From assembly GCA_000472185.1 (NCBI GenBank), contig AVDB01000001.1, positions 248,001 through 312,000 on the forward strand: DNA of 64,000 nt. Reading direction: 5' to 3'. The stretch's first letter is position 1. Every line of letters starts with the position of its first letter. Shown one piece after another: positions 51,947 through 63,416 of this stretch. Source of the stretch: Rhodobacteraceae bacterium HIMB11. Lineage in GTDB: Bacteria; Pseudomonadota; Alphaproteobacteria; Rhodobacterales; Rhodobacteraceae. Under the pieces are notes generated by a model that worked only from the letters and a program-made list of their open reading frames with translations, did no database searches and had not been told where the DNA came from. The translations under genes were made by a program, and so were the position numbers.

Positions 51947-53359
51947 ATGAATTGGGATGGATACGAAAAATGGGTCAAACACCTTGGTGAGTGGGGCGCA
52001 GAATATCACAAAACACTGCGCAATCGCCCCGTGCGTGCGCAAACGAAACCTGGTGATATTGCACAGAAATTAGAGGAAAGCGCGCCTGAAACGGGTACTG
52101 ACATGTCGGAAATCATGTCGGATTTCGAACGTATTGTGATGCCCGGGATGACCCATTGGCAGCATCCGCGCTTTTTCGCGTATTTTCCCGCAAACGCCAG
52201 CCCACCATCCATGTTGGCGGATATCATCACATCGACGATGGCGGCGCAATGCATGTTGTGGCAAACCTCACCCGCGGCAACCGAAATGGAAACCAAGGTT
52301 ATTGATTGGTTGCGTCAGGCGATTGGTTTGCCAAATGCATTTCAGGGTGTGATCCAAGACAGTGCATCGGGTGCGACCTTGGCTGCGGTTCTGACAATGC
52401 GCGAACGTGCAATCGCATGGACGGGCAATACATCAGGCCTAAACAACAAGGGTCAATTACGAATTTATTGCAGTGATCAGGTGCATTCCTCGATTGATCG
52501 TGCGGTATGGATTGCTGGTATTGGTGCCGAAAACATTGTGCGTATCCCAAGCGCTGGGCCCCTATTCGCGATGGATTGCGATGCACTCAACCATGCGATT
52601 GAAACAGATATTGCCGCGGGCCATATCCCGATCGGTGTGGTCGCCTGTACGGGCGGGACTAGCATTGGTGCGTGTGATGATATTGCGGGCGTGATTTCCG
52701 TGGCGAAACGGCACGATCTTTATGTTCATGTCGATGCGGCATGGGCAGGGTCGGCCATGATTTGTCCCGAATTTCAAACGCTGTGGCGCGGTGTTGAACA
52801 GGCCGACAGCATTGTTTTCAACCCTCACAAATGGTTGGGCGCCCAATTTGATTGCTCTGCACATTTCTTGCGCAATCCTGATGATTTGGTCCGTACGCTG
52901 GCCATTCAACCCGAATACTTGAAAACGCATGGACAGGATGGATTGATCAATTATTCCGAATGGTCCGTTCCTTTGGGGCGGCGTTTTCGCGCGCTGAAGA
53001 TTTGGTTTTTATTGCGCAGTTATGGCTTGGACAATTTGCGCGAACGCATTCGCAATCACGTCAATTGGTCGTGTGAGATTGCGGATAAATTCCGTGGCAC
53101 CCCTGATTTTGAAGTCGTCACAGATCCAATTCTATCCCTGTTTACATTCCGATATGTCCCCGACACGGATCAAGATTTGGACATTTTGAATCAGAAACTT
53201 GTCGATGCAATCAATGATGATGGCCGCATTTATCTGACCCAAACGATCCACAAAGGACAAAAGGTTATTCGTTTTCAGGTTGGCCAATTTGATTGTGAAA
53301 AACAGGACATCGAAACCGCCTATGATGTCATATTGCAGATTGCAAAGGATATAACATGA
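51947..53359 (+). CDS. aromatic-L-amino-acid decarboxylase-like PLP enzyme
   Basis: The 470-residue group II PLP decarboxylase has the typical N-terminal MTHWQHPRFFAYFPANASPP (substrate lid region), the SGATLAAVLTMRERA segment near residue 142, DLYVHVDAAWAGSAM near residue 255 and the PLP-Lys in VFNPHKWLGAQFDCSA near residue 291. Family members decarboxylate DOPA, tyrosine, tryptophan or phenylalanine. The gene lies between hpaD and hpaG with eight- and four-base junctions, which is not the usual content of an hpa operon. It suggests that L-DOPA or tyrosine is turned into an amine that enters the homoprotocatechuate route. Substrate choice cannot be read from sequence. Confidence 0.88.
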   Translation: MNWDGYEKWVKHLGEWGAEYHKTLRNRPVRAQTKPGDIAQKLEESAPETGTDMSEIMSDFERIVMPGMTHWQHPRFFAYFPANASPPSMLADIITSTMAAQCMLWQTSPAATEMETKVIDWLRQAIGLPNAFQGVIQDSASGATLAAVLTMRERAIAWTGNTSGLNNKGQLRIYCSDQVHSSIDRAVWIAGIGAENIVRIPSAGPLFAMDCDALNHAIETDIAAGHIPIGVVACTGGTSIGACDDIAGVISVAKRHDLYVHVDAAWAGSAMICPEFQTLWRGVEQADSIVFNPHKWLGAQFDCSAHFLRNPDDLVRTLAIQPEYLKTHGQDGLINYSEWSVPLGRRFRALKIWFLLRSYGLDNLRERIRNHVNWSCEIADKFRGTPDFEVVTDPILSLFTFRYVPDTDQDLDILNQKLVDAINDDGRIYLTQTIHKGQKVIRFQVGQFDCEKQDIETAYDVILQIAKDIT

Positions 53360-54219
53360 CCCATTTTGCCAGTTTTACAGCCGCCGCACAGCTTCATTTT
53401 GGCATTGTGACCGATGCTGGTGCGATTTCGATGAACGCAGCATTTCCACAATTTTCCTCCCTACAGGATGTTGTGGTTGCAGGTGCGTTAAAGGATTTGG
53501 CCAAGGCAGCAGTGGGGCGCGCAATTGATTTCAAACTGGACGATATTCAATATGAACTGCCCGTCGCACACCCAGAAAAAATTATTTGCGTTGGCGTGAA
53601 TTTCCCAGATCGAAATGCCGAATACAAAGACGGGGTTGAGGCCCCGCCCAACATGTCGCTGTTCCCACGTTTTGCGCGCAGCTTTACATCCGCAGACGCG
53701 CCGCTGATCCGTCCACCTGAGTCTGAAAAATTGGATTACGAAGGCGAAATTGCGATTGTCATTGGAAAACAGGGTCGCCGCATTCCGCAGGATCAGGCCT
53801 ATGACCATATCGCTGCGATCACGCTGTGTAATGAGGGGACGATCCGCGACTGGGTGCGACATGCCAAATTTAATGTCACCCAAGGTAAGAATTGGGAATC
53901 CTCTGGTGCCATGGGTCCGTGGTTGGTGCCATTTACGCATCCATCGCAGTTGGATGATATCCGCATTACAACACATGTGAACGGTGAACTTCGTCAAGAC
54001 GATCGCACCAGCCGTATGTTGTTCCCGATCAAACGCCAGATTGAATATATCTCAACATTCACGACCCTGATGCCAGGTGACATTGTCATCACTGGAACAC
54101 CGACAGGCGCAGGTGCCCGCCTAGACCCACCGCAGTTTTTGAAACCTGGCGATGTTGTAACGGTGACTGCTGAAGGGATCGGAACCCTAACAAACACGAT
54201 TGCGGATGAACAGGCATGA
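53356..54219 (+). CDS. hpaG: fumarylacetoacetate hydrolase family protein, HpaG-like decarboxylase/isomerase
   Basis: The 287-residue protein has the FAH-fold metal site DYEGEIAIVIGKQGRRI (Glu-x-Glu, near residue 130), KIICVGVNFPDRNAEY ahead of it and the ITGTPTGAGARLDPP segment near the end. In the hpa pathway the enzyme HpaG decarboxylates 5-oxopent-3-ene-1,2,5-tricarboxylate and isomerises the product. E. coli HpaG is a two-repeat protein of about 430 residues, and this one has a single repeat, as in many alphaproteobacteria, so the exact step is by context. It overlaps the decarboxylase and hpaH genes by four bases each. Confidence 0.85.
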   Translation: MTHFASFTAAAQLHFGIVTDAGAISMNAAFPQFSSLQDVVVAGALKDLAKAAVGRAIDFKLDDIQYELPVAHPEKIICVGVNFPDRNAEYKDGVEAPPNMSLFPRFARSFTSADAPLIRPPESEKLDYEGEIAIVIGKQGRRIPQDQAYDHIAAITLCNEGTIRDWVRHAKFNVTQGKNWESSGAMGPWLVPFTHPSQLDDIRITTHVNGELRQDDRTSRMLFPIKRQIEYISTFTTLMPGDIVITGTPTGAGARLDPPQFLKPGDVVTVTAEGIGTLTNTIADEQA

Positions 54220-55019
54220 TGTCGCCCGCAGAAATTCGCGCCGCCGCCGAACAACTTTTCAAAGCAGAAGCCAAGCGGTCACAAATCGACATTTTATCGT
54301 TGGCACATCCGGATATGGATATGGATGACGCCTATGCCATACAGTCCGCCTTGGTGGATCATAAACAGGCATCTGGACGCAGCATCATTGGATGGAAAAT
54401 TGGGTTGACGTCAAAGGCGATGCAATACGCATTGAATATAGATATCCCTGATAGCGGCATTTTGTTTGATGATATGGCGTTTGAAAACGGTGCACATGTT
54501 CCAGCGGGGCGTTTCATACAGCCGCGTGTCGAGGCAGAGATCGCATTTGTGATGTCAGATGATATCGCAGGTGCTGAGGTTTCGGGACAGGATATTATTG
54601 CAGCAACCGACTATGTCGCGCCAAGTTTGGAAATTTTGGACACACGCATAAAACGCAATGATCCAGCAACGGGAAAAACACGCACTGTGTTTGATACCAT
54701 CGCCGATAATGCCGCAAATGCCGGTGTGGTACTGGGCGCAGAAAAACACGAAATAACGGATTTTGATCTGCGATGGGTTGGTGCCATTGTTCATCGTAAC
54801 GGCGAAGTTGAGGAAACAGGCCTGGGTGCAGGTGTTCTAAACGATCCAGTTGAAAGCATGGTGTGGTTGGTGCGCCGCCTTGCGCAATATGGTCAAGGCC
54901 TGCGCAAAGGTGACATCGTCTTGTCAGGGTCCTTTATCCGACCAATTGAATGCCCCTCTGGTTCAAATATTGACGCAGATTTTGGTGCGTTTGGTCGTGT
55001 TTCAATCACGTTTGACTAA
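54216..55019 (+). CDS. hpaH: 2-oxo-hept-4-ene-1,7-dioate hydratase
   Basis: HpaH (HpcG) hydrates 2-oxohept-4-ene-1,7-dioate, the last but one step of the homoprotocatechuate pathway. The 267-residue product is in the FAH-related hydratase group: GWKIGLTSKAMQYALNID near residue 62, FIQPRVEAEIAFVMSDDI near residue 95 with Glu-x-Glu metal ligands, and AGVVLGAEKH near residue 168. The next step, HpaI aldolase, has no gene here. A second ATG directly follows the first. It overlaps hpaG by four bases and ends the hpa operon, 42 bases before the THUMP gene. Confidence 0.92.
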   Translation: MMSPAEIRAAAEQLFKAEAKRSQIDILSLAHPDMDMDDAYAIQSALVDHKQASGRSIIGWKIGLTSKAMQYALNIDIPDSGILFDDMAFENGAHVPAGRFIQPRVEAEIAFVMSDDIAGAEVSGQDIIAATDYVAPSLEILDTRIKRNDPATGKTRTVFDTIADNAANAGVVLGAEKHEITDFDLRWVGAIVHRNGEVEETGLGAGVLNDPVESMVWLVRRLAQYGQGLRKGDIVLSGSFIRPIECPSGSNIDADFGAFGRVSITFD

Positions 55020-55061
55020 CTATCTCTCGTCAACTGCTGTGGACCCTGTTAGGTGACGCGC

Positions 55062-56168
55062 ATGGATACTGCGATGAAAATATTCTTGGTGGCGCCCCCA
55101 TCCTTGGAACATGTGCTGTTGGAAGAAGTAGTTGAACTTGGCTTTTCCAGCGCTGAGGTCGTCAGCGGCGGTGTTGAATTTGACGGAAGTTGGCAAGACG
55201 TCTGGCGCGCCAACCTATGTTTGCGCGGCGCCACCCGTGTCTTGGTGCGGATGGGTGGCTTTCGGGCAATGCATTTGGCCCAACTTGATAAACGCTCACG
55301 CAAATTTCCGTGGGGTGATTTTTTGCGTACCGATGTTCCAATTCGTGTTGAAACAACATCGCGAAAATCACGGATTTATCATGCGGGCGCGGCCACACAA
55401 CGCATTGAACGTGCCATAAACGAAACGGCAGGTGTTGAGATTTCGACAGAGGCCGAGCTGGTTTTAAAAGTGCGGATTTTTGATGATTTTTGCACATTCT
55501 CAATCGATACAAGCGGCCCCGCACTTCACATTCGCGGACACAAAAAAGCATTGAACAAGGCGCCCATGCGCGAAACGCTAGCGTCATTATTTTTGCGACA
55601 ATTGGGATATGACGGATCACAGACTGTTGTTGATCCTATGTGCGGTTCTGGGACATTTCCAATTGAGGCGGCTGAGCAAGCGGCTGGTTTGTTCCCAGGA
55701 CGATCGCGTTCATTTGCCTTTGAAAAACTTGCTTCATTCGATCAGTGCAAATGGGATCAACTGAAACAAAGCGCAAAGCCAAGGCAAGTTTTGGGCCGGT
55801 TTTTCGGATTTGATCGCGATATGGGGGCAATCCGCCTTTCGAAGGATAATGCCAATCGCGCAGCAGTTGGCGACATGATTGAGTATCAACATGCCGCGAT
55901 TAGCGATCTTGAACCGCCAGATGCGCCTGCGGGAATTGTGATTATTAATCCACCCTATGGCGGTCGCATCGGTGAACGCAACATGTTGTTTTCGCTCTAT
56001 GGGGCGATGGGTCAAACACTAAAAACGCGCTTTAAGGGTTGGAAAGTTGGCATTCTGACGACAGATGGCGGATTGGCCAAGGCAACGGGATTGCCGTTTT
56101 TGCCATCCCTGCCACCCGTGCCACATGGTGGAAAACGGGTGACGCTGCACCGTTCTGATCCGCTTTAA
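55062..56168 (+). CDS. THUMP-domain class I RNA methyltransferase (RlmL/Trm14-like)
   Basis: The 368-residue protein has an N-terminal THUMP-type domain (residues 1-155, [20 protein letters not shown]), the central [20 protein letters not shown] and the methyltransferase part with [19 protein letters not shown] and the catalytic [11 protein letters not shown] near residue 292. The NPPY tetrad marks N2-guanine or N6-adenine methylation of RNA, as in RlmL or Trm14. No second catalytic half (RlmK) is attached. The start at 55062 has AGGTGACG upstream; 55053 (GTG) and 55074 (ATG) are alternatives. It follows hpaH but is probably unrelated in function. Confidence 0.88.
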   Translation: MDTAMKIFLVAPPSLEHVLLEEVVELGFSSAEVVSGGVEFDGSWQDVWRANLCLRGATRVLVRMGGFRAMHLAQLDKRSRKFPWGDFLRTDVPIRVETTSRKSRIYHAGAATQRIERAINETAGVEISTEAELVLKVRIFDDFCTFSIDTSGPALHIRGHKKALNKAPMRETLASLFLRQLGYDGSQTVVDPMCGSGTFPIEAAEQAAGLFPGRSRSFAFEKLASFDQCKWDQLKQSAKPRQVLGRFFGFDRDMGAIRLSKDNANRAAVGDMIEYQHAAISDLEPPDAPAGIVIINPPYGGRIGERNMLFSLYGAMGQTLKTRFKGWKVGILTTDGGLAKATGLPFLPSLPPVPHGGKRVTLHRSDPL

Positions 56169-57649
56169 ACAGACAATGTCGCGTTTACAGCGCGTTTCCA
56201 TGCCGCGTAACGTTCGGAACGCATATCATCTGCCATATTTGGATTAAACTGCGCATCGCGTTGCCATGTTTTGGCGAACTCTTCCTGATTTGGATAAATA
56301 CCCGCGCGATACCCAGCCAGCCAAGCCGCCCCAAGTGCCGTGGTTTCCAAGATTGTTGGACGATCCACAACGGCGCCCGTGATATCGGCCAAAAATTGCA
56401 TCGTCCAGTTGGATGCAGACATCCCCCCATCAACGCGTACGACCTGATCCCCGCTGCTACCCCAATCTGATTTCATCGCATCCAACAGATCGCGCGTTTG
56501 AAACCCAACACTTTCTAAGGCTGCTTTTGCGAATTCTGCGGGACCACTATTGCGTGTCAGGCCAAAGGTTGCGCCGCGGCAGTCTGCGTTCCAGTACGGC
56601 GCGCCCAGTCCTGTGAAGGCAGGAACAATGATCACGTTTTGCATGGGGTCAGCGGTTTCTGCCAGCACCTGTGTTTCCCCCGCATTATCAATGATCTTTA
56701 GACCGTCACGCAGCCATTGCACCACAGCACCTGCAACAAAAACCGACCCTTCAAGCGCATAGGCTGGTTTGCCATCAAGCTGATAGGCAATCGTAGTTAG
56801 CATTTTGTTTGAGGAATGAACGGGTGTATCCCCTGTATTCAAAAGCGCAAAACACCCTGTTCCATAGGTTGATTTTAGCATACCTGGTTCAAAACAGGCC
56901 TGACCAACAGTTGCCGCCTGTTGATCGCCCGCGATCCCGAGAATTGGGATTTCAGCGCCGAACACATCATCTGACACCACGCCAAAATCAGCTGAACTGT
57001 CCATCACGGTTGGCAACATGCAGGTTGGAATATCCAATAGATCACAAATTTGATCAGACCATTTTCCGTTGTGAATATCATACAGTAATGTCCGCGCGGC
57101 GTTTGTGGCATCCGTTACATGTGATTGCCCACCCGTAATGTTCCAAACAAGCCACGAATCCACAGTGCCAAACAGGAGTTCGCCAGCTTTGGCCCGATCG
57201 CGTGCACCATCAACATTGTCGAGCAGCCATGCAACTTTGGTTCCGCTGAAATAGGGATCCAACAGCAAACCTGTTGTCGCGGTTACCATATTTTCATGAT
57301 TGCCTGCACGCAGTGTTTCGCACATTTCGGATGTGCGCCGATCCTGCCAGACGATTGCGTTATGAATGGGTTGGCCCGTTGACTTGTCCCAAATGATTGT
57401 TGTTTCACGTTGGTTGGTGATCCCAATGGCCGCGATCTTCGCCGGGTTTATTCCGACGTCTGCAATGACATTTCGACAGGTTTCCAACGTTGTGTTTAAC
57501 AAATCAAACGCATCATGTTCGACCCAGCCAGAATTCGGAAAATGTTGCGTAAATTCCTTTTGGGAAATGCCACAAATTTTCATGTCTTGATCGAACAAGA
57601 TCGCGCGACTTGATGTTGTTCCCTGATCGATTGCCAATACAAATGTCAT
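56165..57649 (-). CDS. glpK: glycerol kinase
   Basis: GlpK makes glycerol-3-phosphate from glycerol and ATP. The 494-residue FGGY-type kinase opens with [15 protein letters not shown] (phosphate-binding loop), and carries [20 protein letters not shown], the [13 protein letters not shown] segment near residue 265, [13 protein letters not shown] and [19 protein letters not shown] in the C-terminal half. Length and order are those of bacterial GlpK. It is divergent from a glpR-type regulator; a GTTCGAA half-site near 57705 in the gap resembles part of a GlpR operator, but only weakly. Confidence 0.96.
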   Translation of the reverse strand: MTFVLAIDQGTTSSRAILFDQDMKICGISQKEFTQHFPNSGWVEHDAFDLLNTTLETCRNVIADVGINPAKIAAIGITNQRETTIIWDKSTGQPIHNAIVWQDRRTSEMCETLRAGNHENMVTATTGLLLDPYFSGTKVAWLLDNVDGARDRAKAGELLFGTVDSWLVWNITGGQSHVTDATNAARTLLYDIHNGKWSDQICDLLDIPTCMLPTVMDSSADFGVVSDDVFGAEIPILGIAGDQQAATVGQACFEPGMLKSTYGTGCFALLNTGDTPVHSSNKMLTTIAYQLDGKPAYALEGSVFVAGAVVQWLRDGLKIIDNAGETQVLAETADPMQNVIIVPAFTGLGAPYWNADCRGATFGLTRNSGPAEFAKAALESVGFQTRDLLDAMKSDWGSSGDQVVRVDGGMSASNWTMQFLADITGAVVDRPTILETTALGAAWLAGYRAGIYPNQEEFAKTWQRDAQFNPNMADDMRSERYAAWKRAVNATLSV

Positions 57650-57763
57650 CTTTCAACTCCCTTTCCGTGGCGAGTATATGTAAGCAAGTAACGTTGTCCA
57701 TATTGTTCGAATGTTGACGCTTGGCAAACTTAGATTATGCTGCTGAAAAAGAGGGTTACACAT

Positions 57764-58531
57764 ATGTCGATGTCCCTTAGGCATCCCGAAATTCTTGATC
57801 TCATAAGAGCGTCTGGCCATGTGGAAGTCGAGGAATTGGCGACACGTTTTGGCGTAAGCGTTCAGACCATTCGGCGCGATTTATCCGATCTTGCCGAAAT
57901 GGGGCGGATCGAACGTGTGCATGGCGGGGCAATTTTGGCTTCTGGTACAGTGAATATCGCCTATGATGAACGCCGAAGCCTGAACAGTGACGCAAAATCA
58001 ATTATCGCAAATTATTGCGCACAAATGATCCCAAACGAGTGTTCGGTTTTCCTAAATATCGGCACGACGACCGAGGCCGTTGCCAGACGATTGCAAAATC
58101 ATAAGGGTTTGTTGGTTGTCACGAATAACATGAATATTGCGACGGTTCTGGGCGACGCACCAGAGGTTGATGTGATTGTTACAGGTGGTGCGCTGCGTCC
58201 CAGCGATGGTGGTCTTGTTGGTCCGTTTACCAATCAAACGATTAGGCAGTTCAAATTCGATTACGCAATTATTGGTTGCTCTGCGCTGGGTGAAGAAGGC
58301 GAGCTGTTTGATTTTGACGATCAAGAGGTTGAGGCAAGTCGCATCATTCTGCAATCTGCGCGGACATCGGTATTGGTTGCAGATGGTTCAAAATTTTTGC
58401 GCACAGCGCCGATCAAGATTGCTGATTTATCGGCAATTGATCATTTCGTTACCGACATTGACCCAGATAAGCGCGTGCGGCACGTGCTGGAAACATCAAA
58501 AACAACTTTGCATATCGCGGGTGAGAAATAG
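57764..58531 (+). CDS. glpR: DeoR/GlpR family transcriptional regulator
   Basis: The 255-residue DeoR-type repressor has an N-terminal helix-turn-helix (HPEILDLIRASGHVEVEELA and then TRFGVSVQTIRRDLSDLAEM, residues 5-46), RIERVHGGAI, and a ligand domain with LNIGTTTEAVARRL (phosphosugar site), TGGALRPSDGGLVGP and VADGSKFLRTAP. GlpR senses glycerol-3-phosphate, which fits the divergent glpK. The start at 57764 is preceded by GAGGG; the frame is open from 57737. The downstream modA starts eight bases after its stop, so the two may share a transcript. Confidence 0.9.
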   Translation: MSMSLRHPEILDLIRASGHVEVEELATRFGVSVQTIRRDLSDLAEMGRIERVHGGAILASGTVNIAYDERRSLNSDAKSIIANYCAQMIPNECSVFLNIGTTTEAVARRLQNHKGLLVVTNNMNIATVLGDAPEVDVIVTGGALRPSDGGLVGPFTNQTIRQFKFDYAIIGCSALGEEGELFDFDDQEVEASRIILQSARTSVLVADGSKFLRTAPIKIADLSAIDHFVTDIDPDKRVRHVLETSKTTLHIAGEK

Positions 58532-58539
58532 GGCGAACA

Positions 58540-59301
58540 ATGGGTATTGGGATACGCATCTATTTATTGATTTTTTGGTTATGTTGCGTGCCTAATTTTG
58601 GTTTCGCAAGCGAACGACCCATCACTATTTTTGCTGCAGCAAGTTTGCAAAATGCAATTACGGAGCTTGCTCAGAATTATACCGATGAAACAGGTATTAA
58701 AGTTCACGTTTCTGTCGCAGGAACATCAACGCTGGCGTGGCAAATTCAACATGGCGCACCTGCTGATATATTCATTTCAGCAAACAATAGCTGGGTGGAC
58801 CATCTGCTAAATCGCAATCTTTTGGACCCAAACTCGGTTTCAGTGATTGCCGAAAATGCGATAGTTTTGGTCGCGCGCGCTGGCGTGGACGCTCGTGTAT
58901 CAATTTTAGAAGGTCAGTGGGGTGCAAACTCCCTAATCGCGACTGCGATTATCGGCTCAGTCCCCGCAGGAATTTATGCCAAAGAAGTGTTGGATTACTA
59001 TGGCCTTTGGGACAGGCTGCAAAACCAAGTAGTGCAAACTGACAATGTTCGCTCTGCGCTTCGTCTTGTGGAATTGGGTCAAGTCGATTTTGGTCTGGTA
59101 TATTTTAGCGATGCGGTTGCATCAAAGGATGTACAGATTGTCGAACAATTCCCCGTACACAGTCACAGTTCAATTGAATATCACGCGGCTCTTGTCGGAA
59201 CAAAGTCGAGTCGCAATGTGCAAAACCTTTATGATGCCCTTGTGTCCGACAGGTTTGCCGACATTCTCCTGACAAATGGATTTGTGTTGCCGCAAAAATG
59301 A
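58540..59301 (+). CDS. modA: molybdate-binding periplasmic protein ModA
   Basis: The 253-residue binding protein has a signal peptide (IYLLIFWLCCVPNFGFASE) and the ModA fold: ITIFAAASLQNAITELAQNY with the Ser that contacts oxyanion, SVAGTSTLAWQIQHGAPADI, then GSVPAGIYAKEVLDYYG near residue 148 and VDFGLVYFSDAV near residue 187. It would bind molybdate or tungstate for an ABC importer. No modB or modC is present in the window; the gene instead follows glpR by eight bases. It is either an orphan displaced from its transporter or binds a related anion. Confidence 0.88.
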   Translation: MGIGIRIYLLIFWLCCVPNFGFASERPITIFAAASLQNAITELAQNYTDETGIKVHVSVAGTSTLAWQIQHGAPADIFISANNSWVDHLLNRNLLDPNSVSVIAENAIVLVARAGVDARVSILEGQWGANSLIATAIIGSVPAGIYAKEVLDYYGLWDRLQNQVVQTDNVRSALRLVELGQVDFGLVYFSDAVASKDVQIVEQFPVHSHSSIEYHAALVGTKSSRNVQNLYDALVSDRFADILLTNGFVLPQK

Positions 59302-59709
59302 TTATGCGGGTTCTGCTGGCAAAACATCTTTCAACGTCTGCGATTTTAGTGCCTGCATAAATGCTTTTAGTGCGTTGCCGTAAACGTTTGGCAGTTTGCA
59401 CCGCCCCACCAATGGGCAATCATCCGCATCCCGCATACATTCAGCCAACGCAAAATCAGGTTCCGTAAGGGCCAATACCTCAGCCAAAGAAATACTCTCG
59501 GGTGAGCGTGCCAGTTTTAGTCTGCCATTTCGTCCACGATGCGCGATAAGTAGTCCAGAACGTGTCAGCGTATGTACCACTTTCATCAGGTGGCCACGTG
59601 AGACATTGTGAACTTGGTTTACGTCATCGATTGTAAAGCGGCCGTGTGGGTTTTGTGCCGCATAAATCAGCACGCGCATTGCAAGATCGGAAAACTGGGT
59701 AAGGCGCGT
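59302..59709 (-). CDS. nsrR: Rrf2-family regulator NsrR with apparent ACG start
   Basis: The protein is an NsrR-type Rrf2 repressor that holds a 4Fe-4S cluster and releases DNA on NO: HLMKVVHTLTRSGLLIAHRG recognition region, the RLKLARSPESISL wing and the Cys cluster C-x6-C-x5-C in ECMRDADDCPLVGRC near the C-terminus. The first ATG in frame (59679) would give only 125 residues lacking the first helix. Upstream codons read TRLTQFSDLAMRVLIYA, matching the usual MRLTQFSDLALRVLIY, with ACG (59709) in place of the initiating ATG; a stop lies two codons further. So the start codon seems mutated or non-canonical. Confidence 0.8.
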   Translation of the reverse strand, partial: TRLTQFSDLAMRVLIYAAQNPHGRFTIDDVNQVHNVSRGHLMKVVHTLTRSGLLIAHRGRNGRLKLARSPESISLAEVLALTEPDFALAECMRDADDCPLVGRCKLPNVYGNALKAFMQALKSQTLKDVLPAEPA

Positions 59710-62141
<2,432 letters not shown>

Positions 62142-62162
62142 TCCATAGTAATTTATGCGATT

Positions 62163-62192
62163 AAGCGCTCCAATTTTTGGGGCGCTTTTTTA
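62163..62192 (+). terminator. intrinsic terminator of katG
   Basis: AAGCGCTCC at 62163-62171 pairs with GGGGCGCTT at 62179-62187 around a 7-base loop, followed by TTTTTTATTTC. Confidence 0.85.
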
Positions 62193-62244
62193 TTTCAGGC
62201 ACGATATTGATCAATTTGCCCATAAACTCGCAGAGTTCATAAAA

Positions 62245-62262
62245 CTGTTACAAAGCTGTCGC
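62245..62262 (+). promoter_or_regulatory. PHO box upstream of pstS
   Basis: CTGTTAC-AAAG-CTGTCGC matches the PhoB binding consensus of two CTGTCAT-like 7-base repeats spaced by four bases. It lies 84 bases before the pstS start, as expected for phosphate-starvation activation. Confidence 0.7.
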
Positions 62263-62345
62263 AAAAGCATAACAAAGCATTCTTAAACCTCGAGGGGCAA
62301 AGCGCAGGATGCGTTCCAAGGTGAAAGACCGTTTAGGAGAATAAT

Positions 62346-63341
62346 ATGTCTTTTGTAAAAGCTACAGTCGCAGCAATCGCAGTTGCAGCAGTATCAGCAA
62401 CATCAGCGGCAGCACGTGATCAAGTTCATATCGCAGGTTCATCAACAGTACTTCCATATGCTTCAATCGTTGCAGAAGCATTTGGCGAGAACTTTGACTT
62501 CCCAACACCAATCGTTGAAGGCGGTGGCTCTGGTGCAGGCCGCAAGCGTATGTGTGAAGGTGTTGGTCTAAATACAATCGATATCGCGAACTCATCATCA
62601 TTGATGAAAGAAGAGCAATGGGCAACTTGTGAAGCGACTGTTGGCAAAGTAACCGAAGTTCGCATTGGTTATGACGGGATTACATTCTCAACACGTCTTG
62701 AGAACACAGGTTTTGAAGATCTAACCCCTGAACAAATTTACCTTGCGCTATCAGATAAATCTGAAGCGGCCACATGGGCAGATGTTGATGCATCCCTGCC
62801 TGCCTTGGCGATTAAGGCATTCATTCCTGGCACAAAGCATGGCACGCGCGAAGTATTTGAAACAAAAGTTATGTTGGCAGGATGTAAGGCCGTCGGAACC
62901 TATGACGAAGTCTTTGCCGCAAATGGTGGCGACAAAAAAGCAGCTGAAAAAGAATGCTTCAAAGTGCGCACAGATGGCGCATCTGTGGACATCGACGGTG
63001 ATTACACAGAAACATTGGCGTCGCTGGATGCCAACCCAGAGGGGATCGGTGTCTTTGGCCTGTCATTCTTGTTGAACAACACAGACAAACTTTACGCGGC
63101 GAACATCAACGGTGTTGAACCATCAACAGAAACAATCGCATCTGGTGAATACCCTGTGTCGCGTCCATTGCAGTTCTACGTAAAGAACGCGCATGTTTCG
63201 CAGGTACCAGGCATGAAAGAGTATTTGGAATTCTTCGTTTCTGACGAAATTGCGGGTCCTGATGGCCCATTGGCCGAGTATGGCTTGGTATCAGACCCAG
63301 AGTTGGAAGCGACACAAGAAATGGTTGCTGAAATTAACTAA
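62346..63341 (+). CDS. pstS: phosphate ABC transporter binding protein PstS
   Basis: PstS binds phosphate in the periplasm for the PstCAB importer. The 331-residue product has a signal peptide (VKATVAAIAVAAVSATSAAA), the phosphate-binding VHIAGSSTVLPYASIVAEAF after it, VEGGGSGAGRKRMCEGVG near residue 58, DIANSSSLMKEEQ and FIPGTKHGTREVFETKVMLA around residue 158. Two Cys pairs may form disulfides (CEGVG.. and MLAGCKAVG.., KECFK). It lies behind a PHO box and before a hairpin and pstC, so it will be made in excess over the permease under phosphate starvation. Confidence 0.94.
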   Translation: MSFVKATVAAIAVAAVSATSAAARDQVHIAGSSTVLPYASIVAEAFGENFDFPTPIVEGGGSGAGRKRMCEGVGLNTIDIANSSSLMKEEQWATCEATVGKVTEVRIGYDGITFSTRLENTGFEDLTPEQIYLALSDKSEAATWADVDASLPALAIKAFIPGTKHGTREVFETKVMLAGCKAVGTYDEVFAANGGDKKAAEKECFKVRTDGASVDIDGDYTETLASLDANPEGIGVFGLSFLLNNTDKLYAANINGVEPSTETIASGEYPVSRPLQFYVKNAHVSQVPGMKEYLEFFVSDEIAGPDGPLAEYGLVSDPELEATQEMVAEIN

Positions 63342-63360
63342 ACGCGTGTAATACGCGGTG

Positions 63361-63393
63361 TGAGAAGCATGCAACAGCATGCTTCTCATTTTT
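63361..63393 (+). terminator. intercistronic terminator/attenuator between pstS and pstC
   Basis: TGAGAAGCATGC and GCATGCTTCTCA form a perfect 12-pair stem with the loop AACA, followed by TTTTTG. Partial read-through would give more PstS than permease. Confidence 0.8.
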
Positions 63394-63416
63394 GTAATTA
63401 TGGGACGAGCAAAAAC

